DNA from: Bedellia somnulentella | Taxonomy: Eukaryota; Arthropoda; Insecta; Lepidoptera; Bedelliidae | Assembly (NCBI GenBank): GCA_963576735.1 | Contig: OY755189.1 | Span: forward strand, 1,984,001-2,048,000 | Direction: 5' to 3' | Length of the DNA: 64,000 bases | In this document: positions 58,829 to 64,000 of the stretch, piece after piece | Position numbering within the stretch: the stretch's first letter is position 1 | Layout: each line of letters opens with the position of its first letter | Made by a program: the position numbers and the translations under genes | Notes under the pieces: generated by a model | The model's input: only the letters and a program-made list of their open reading frames with translations | Database searches by the model: none | What the model was told of the DNA's origin: nothing

Positions 58829-59078
58829 CGTGTAGTGTCGGCTTAGAATAACACTACCCCATTTCTTCCGGTGGGTGATCGTAAGAGGCGACTAAGGGTA
58901 TAGGGGCTTTTTAAGTGATTTTTGGGCGATATGGTTGGAGACCTGTCACCAAAAACATTTATTATTACCATCTTTTCCCCAACTTCCATAACTTCCAAAA
59001 GTGGCTGAGGAATTTTTCATTCCAAAGCTCTGGCTACCCCGTTAAGGGATTTATAGCCGTGAGTATATGTATGTATGT
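58829..59078 (+). repeat. SINE-A copy, near full length
   Basis: GTGTAGTGTCGGCTTAGAAT to GAGTATATGTATGTATGTAT. Confidence 0.9.
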
Positions 59079-59890
59079 ATTATAGCTCGTATTTCGTTTA
59101 TGTTAGTTTCGCGTGATAAGCCTATAATCTAGTTGGGAATAACATAATATTAAGCTCGGCGCACACCCAATGCGTGTCTAATCTATATATCACGATTCAG
59201 TTTGGTTGAATATCATATTTTTAAAGGTTTGGCTTTCATTGAATGATTTTAATTAACTGTAGAACTATTTATTTAATAGTCAGGAGATAATATCACAACA
59301 ATATTATTACGATTTATAAATGGGTATCGCGAGGTCCTGCTAATACTTTTCATTCTTGCCATAATTCGATAATTCGTTTGGTCCAAAAGAGTTAAATAGG
59401 TAGGTTTTATAAATGAACATGTATATTTTTAAACAACAGTTTCATATGTCTATGTCTGAATCATATATAAGAAAAAAATATTTTATTTCTAATTTTAAGA
59501 TGGTTTATTTATAATGCCTCTACATTACCACTTTTATTGAATTCTATTTCAATTTTAACATTTACACAAACCAGAAATCAGCGTGTTTTTAAGATGCGAA
59601 CATATTTCACTATTTTGCATATTTATGGACTCGTACGAGACCATTTATACATAATACACGACGGTTTAAAAGACGCTGACGATAACTTCACACGCATTCA
59701 ATATGTAACAACACTAATACAGTTGTTCTGAAACTATTTTGCGTGTTGACAGCGTAAATATGATTTTATCATAAAATTGTCTTATTGTTTGACACTCTGA
59801 TTGCTATTCGCGTTATGGCGTCGTGATTGTGACACGATTTTCATATAAATGAGCTCTTAGAGTAGTTTTTTCTGCACGCACTTCTAACAG
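59079..59890. other. AT-rich stretch without recognised gene
   Basis: Short ORFs only, such as 59537-59731 (+), with no domain. Confidence 0.4.
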
Positions 59891-59898
59891 ATTGACGC

Positions 59899-60030
59899 CC
59901 GATTTCTGAATTTAGTATTCAAGCTGAGAACGACTTAAGTATCGTTTTGTCTCATTTAGTTGCGATGATTTCAATGCGACAGAACGATACTTAAGTTGTT
60001 CTCAGCTGGGATACTCAATTTAGAAATCGG
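59899..60030. repeat. Imperfect 53-bp inverted repeat (fold-back)
   Basis: Arms 59899-59951 and 59978-60030, about six mismatches, 26-bp loop. The arms include AGCTGAGAAC and ACTTAAGTATCG. Confidence 0.88.
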
Positions 60031-60097
60031 TCGTGAGAAGGACCATGAGCTAAAGCTTTTAAGATTATTGATATTAGATATACTAGCGGAGTTAATC

Positions 60098-60350
60098 TAA
60101 AAAAGAGTTATTAAGGAGAGGATGGATGATAGCAAATTAGTAATGGACGACTTCGTAGGACACATTTGGACCAAATAGCGAGTGTGCTCAAAAAGGCAGG
60201 TGTCCGAAGTATGAAGAATAAAAGAGCATGTATGAGAACTTTGATGGATGTTAAAGAAGCTAGAGAGGTTCGTTAGGATCGTGCAAAGTGGCAATAGTCT
60301 CTGCCTACCCCGATGGGAACTAATGGCGTGAGTATATGTATGTAAGTAAG
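60098..60350 (+). mobile_element. LINE-T 3' region
   Basis: GAGTGTGCTCAAAAAGGCAG, GAAGTATGAAGAATAAAAG and the end TGGCGTGAGTATATGTATGT, plus strand. Confidence 0.65.
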
Positions 60351-60755
60351 TAAGGAGAGTTTCTGAATCAATGCTTCTTTGCCATGTTTATAGAACTATA
60401 AAAGGATAGAAGCACATCAAAATATATTATTCGGACCTACTCAACTAATTTTGAAGATTCTTGAAATTGAAAGCGACATTTTTACTGTATTGGAAACAGC
60501 CTATGTCGTAGGCTAAACAATAAATTAAATACCACTTTGAATAGTCCAATGTGGGCGAGTATATACGCTGCTGAATGTGTCATAAGCATAAGTTACTTGT
60601 AGTACTCAATATTCAATGAAATAACATTCTTCAACTTATTTCCTTTGTTTTGTTCATGTGTATTAAAGTAAGAGACAAAAATTAAAAAAAGGCGATGCCA
60701 CAGATATTAGATGGTTTAGTTTAGTAGGTTTAGTTAGATGGGTAGCAAATAGGAT

Positions 60756-60878
60756 AATTCGCACTCTCAGAACGAAAGAGGCTCAACTCAAAAATAGTGA
60801 TATTGAGTTACAATCATACATAGATATACAACATCACTATTTTTGAGTTGAGCCTCTTTCGTTCTGAGAGTGCGAATT
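60756..60878. repeat. Perfect 46-bp inverted repeat (hairpin)
   Basis: Arms 60756-60801 and 60833-60878 are exact reverse complements, with a 31-bp loop (60802-60832). The arms start AATTCGCACTCTCAG. Confidence 0.95.
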
Positions 60879-61835
60879 GTTTGTTTGAGTCGACTTCCAT
60901 CGTAAAGGGGAGCCAGCATTGCTAATTCTAAGCCCAACTCAGAATAAGCCAACTCACTTTTCCTACAATTGGGACCCTTTCCTAGTGTAGTAGTGTTCTA
61001 TTGACCCAGGCCACAGATGGAGGAATCTCAGATTGTTAAATAACGTTTAAAGTATAGTGTATGTCATATACCTTCAAAGGTTGCAAGGATAAACTATTCA
61101 TATCTTCGCTTTTCGTTCAAGGTATCCACTCTCTGCCTGAACAGTTCATCCACGTGATAAGGAAAAGGCCTATCGCCACAACTTTGTTCGTCACTTGTCT
61201 ATGATAATAACTATCTATGCATCAGTCATGACATGAAGGTTGCATCATAAAGGTTTTCTTTGCCGAATAAAGCGATGACAAAAAAGTTGATTCGCTGTCA
61301 CGGAAGAATAAGCAAATGTGCTATTTACAAATAACTTTCATTTAAATAGGTTGAAGTTTCACTATCCAGCGCACTGAGTGACTGACCTTGGTGAGAGAAT
61401 GTAGGTCAAAAGCGGGGTTCAAGGATATCTGTATTATGTACATTTATAACTTGCGTTACACCTACTCTATTTGCGAGAATTACGTCGGCTATTGTTGTCT
61501 TATTTATATAGTTTTAGCCTCATTTCGAGGAACTTATAATAAAGTCTGTAGGTGGAATGCGAGGTTCAATCGAAATAACGTTTTCATTGAGAGTTATCGA
61601 GCCTTTTACTAGTTTAGTATTAGATTTCCTGTGCTTGAACTTTAGAATGAAGACAACAAAAATTTGTGTCTTTTTTGTATATTTTTGCGTGAAGTAAACG
61701 ATTTCACAACACTTTCACAATTCTGACAACAGGGAATTTTGGAATATCTCCCATTACCCACAGTCATCAAACTACTGAAACCTGCTCTTTAATACCTTTT
61801 ACTACTATTTCCCGCTTTTTTAAAAAGGTAGCATA
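60879..61835. other. Stretch without gene
   Basis: A weak minus-strand SINE-B remnant may lie near 61095-61200 (CACGTGATAAGGAAAAGGCC). Otherwise nothing recognised. Confidence 0.4.
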
Positions 61836-61837
61836 TG

Positions 61838-61935
61838 GTTGAGGGCAATAAAGGGCTAAACACAACGTCTTTGTGGAGTCCCTTTGGCAGAGGCCTGTCG
61901 AACGGTGGACATCTAATTACTGAATGATGATGAAC
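61838..61935 (+). mobile_element. LINE 3' end fragment
   Basis: GGCAGAGGCCTGTCGAACGG and TGGACATCTAATTACTGAA followed by TGATGATGA, as at the end of RTE-like elements. Confidence 0.4.
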
Positions 61936-64000
61936 TGATAGAGGACAGTTTGAACAAAAATCTAGTTAACGAAGCTGATCACGGCGAATTTATAAAATAC
62001 TATAATATTTATTACACTTAAACCATATTGGGACAACGACAAAAACCGCCTGTTCAGTTGAAAAGTGACGAGACAAAACGAATCTCACTTTCAAGAGAGG
62101 TTTAGTAAATTGTTGATTTTAAAGTTCTGGCAATACTTTTCCTTTTTTATGCTCCATTTTATACTAAGAAATAACTACTAAATCTCTTGTGAATGAAGAA
62201 CCTGTATTCAGAGGTTATTTATCACACGAAAATGGGAGTAATTGTTAAAAAGTGTGTGGCAACCCAGAGCAGTAATTTTTGGTAAAAAGTAATAAATTTT
62301 CAAGTAATAACTGTTCGCGTCGGCTGCCGTGCTATTTCCCTTTATTTATGATAGCACTTGTTTCATATTCTGAGCGTAATAGCTTCTGCATGCACGTAGC
62401 GGTTGCTTCCTTAATATATATTTAAAACCGAGCGTTTTACAACAATTTCTTTTACATGTATAAAATGAAGAAAAGTTATGAAATCATAATTGTATTCTTT
62501 TAGTATTTAAATAGGGGTTGAAATTATGAAAACGCGAAACATATTCCAAAAGCCACATTAACTGGAGTTCTAAAAGAAGTTTTAAGGTTTCTGGAAACAT
62601 TTTTCCATAAACTGAAAGTTTTGTTAAATCTTTATCATATACTGTCGGAAACGCACTACCTTCTAGTGGTAGAAAAATGTTCACTCCATAGTTTATTAAA
62701 AACAAGAACGGAACTCCAATAAAAGTTGTTCGTGTTATCCACAAAGAATTGTCAATAAAATCACAATTTCGACGTTTCATCTAGTAAAAGTAGCTGCAGA
62801 CTAGTTTATTTTAAGAAAAAAGCAACTATATTTGCTACCAAAAATAAAAAAATGCGTCTTTTACATAGGTTGAACTAATGAACGTAATATTTGTATGTGG
62901 GAATTAACGCTACTAGGTGACCCAGAGCAGCCCTTTTGAGTAACATAAGAACGAAGTTTGACACCTTTTGGTAGAGATTTTAAGCATAAGCCTATTTATG
63001 TCAGAGCTATTGATTTAAATCTTGTAAAAATGTAAATAATTGCCAAATCATTAAATCTTACGGTATTTCTTAAAAGTCACAGTTTATTTGTTGCTCTTTG
63101 GGTGGAACAGTGGGTGGAGATCCAAATATGTGAAGAAACAGGTAATTCAATATGGCCCATAAAATGTTTAAATATTGCGAGCGTTTATTACAAAATGTGT
63201 GAATATTTAACGGTTCTTTATGTAATTACGATTAGTTCGACGGTTTCACCTAAAGCAGCGAAATTGCTTGCTTTCTGAAGCCAATTTTTATGTTTTTAGG
63301 GTCATTTGAAGTGAACATGTATTCTTCTTTGCTCCCTTGCTGTTCGCTAGTAACTTATAAAATATAAATGATGTGTTTTGCGCATACAGATATGAAATAA
63401 GCTACAATTGTTTGCTGTAAATTTAAATTAATCCAACCGATAAGAGGTAGATTGGTAGAGACTGCTTAAAGGTAGTAAGGTGAAATTTTAAAAATTAGCT
63501 AGTATGAGTGGACGCAATGCCAAAGAGTCGATTGCTATCTAAATCTAAAAAAGGTATCATTTATCAATATAAAGAAATTCTAAATATGGTGAACTATACT
63601 TGAAAGTAAAAATCTTACACGTGCAATGCAGATCCATTGCACAAAACTTTCATACAATTGATTCTCAAGTTGATAAAAACCTGCACGCGTTACAATAACA
63701 GGAGGCAACAGTTACTTATTAATAAACCATAGATAATTAGCTTCACGCATTTCAATAAAAATGTGAGACATTCTCAAGTCTAATTCTCTATGTTTTGAAC
63801 AAAAACATATTGAACATTAATTCTACGTCCTACTTTTGTTGCTGCATTCTCACAATCGCGACTACCTCGATTGTGTCGAGAACGCGAGCCGGTTTGTTTA
63901 CATTAATCATGGTTGCGACTGTGTGCGTGGAGACACCCCGCGCTTGTGTGAGTCACGTCTTTTTACGTCACTTTTGTTTACATCGGTCTCTGTGTGCCGC
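61936..64000. other. AT-rich region without recognised gene
   Basis: Only short ORFs. The last ~150 bp become richer in CG dinucleotides (TCGCGACTACCTCGATTGTG), which could mark a promoter beyond the window. Confidence 0.4.

Noticed and set aside
59158..59185. Third copy of the BBS4 exon 5 start
   Set aside because: Similarity to CCAATGCGTGTCTAATCT is only about 18 bases with mismatches and may be chance.
62484..62780. 98-codon minus-strand ORF with hydrophobic stretches, possibly a receptor exon
   Set aside because: No recognisable family motif and no good splice sites at sensible phases; AT-rich DNA often gives Leu/Phe/Asn-rich chance ORFs.

Overview
The window reads as a eukaryotic, insect-type genome, most likely Lepidoptera (inference). 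It is AT-rich, host genes have short exons with GT..AG introns, and most of the sequence is transposable elements: tRNA-headed SINEs with long target-site duplications, Helitron-like elements with TC..CTAG ends, several LINE families, hAT-type elements and a Gypsy LTR element. No prokaryotic signals are present.

Host genes. (1) 245-1385 (-): the first two coding exons of a PUB-domain protein, best read as peptide:N-glycanase (NGLY1); it runs off the left edge. (2) 1974-11868 (+): a complete nine-exon BBS4 gene (TPR subunit of the BBSome), head-to-head with NGLY1 across 588 bp. (3) 17569-18732 (+): a two-exon gene for a short, highly charged secreted protein that I do not recognise. (4) 23029-28855 (-): the C-terminal seven exons of a ZSWIM4/5/6-type SWIM zinc-finger protein; its upstream exons are lost in a 200-N gap (28856-29055). 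(5) 50138-53732 (+): the first two coding exons of a PDZ-domain protein; later exons were not found.

Mobile DNA. LINEs: a two-ORF element at 13020-16829 with one frameshift; a 5'-truncated relative at 29181-30860 inside a MITE; a remnant at 31780-32500; a broken element at 33597-35515; an apparently intact two-ORF element at 36870-41550 (-); a 5'-truncated element at 50222-52107; and many 3' tails. A Gypsy element (41575-46944) has matching short LTRs, a hAT-type MITE inserted between gag and pol, an in-frame stop, and a 37-bp tandem repeat that breaks integrase. A ~250-bp SINE ending in (TATG)n (called SINE-A here) has about 26 copies and shares its 3' tail with a LINE family in the same window. 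A second, tRNA-headed SINE (SINE-B) has 11-13 bp target-site duplications.

Most unusual feature. In the ZSWIM gene the ends of three exons, each with its splice site, have been copied into the neighbouring introns. One exon end is present nine times, at mostly 110-122 bp spacing (25565-26745), and several copies keep an open frame and a donor site. A similar stray copy of a BBS4 exon start lies at 19471-19513. The two BBS4 Helitrons (3448-4381 and 8238-9219) are in opposite orientation and bracket four BBS4 exons. Most sequence between these items is intron or intergenic DNA without recognisable genes.
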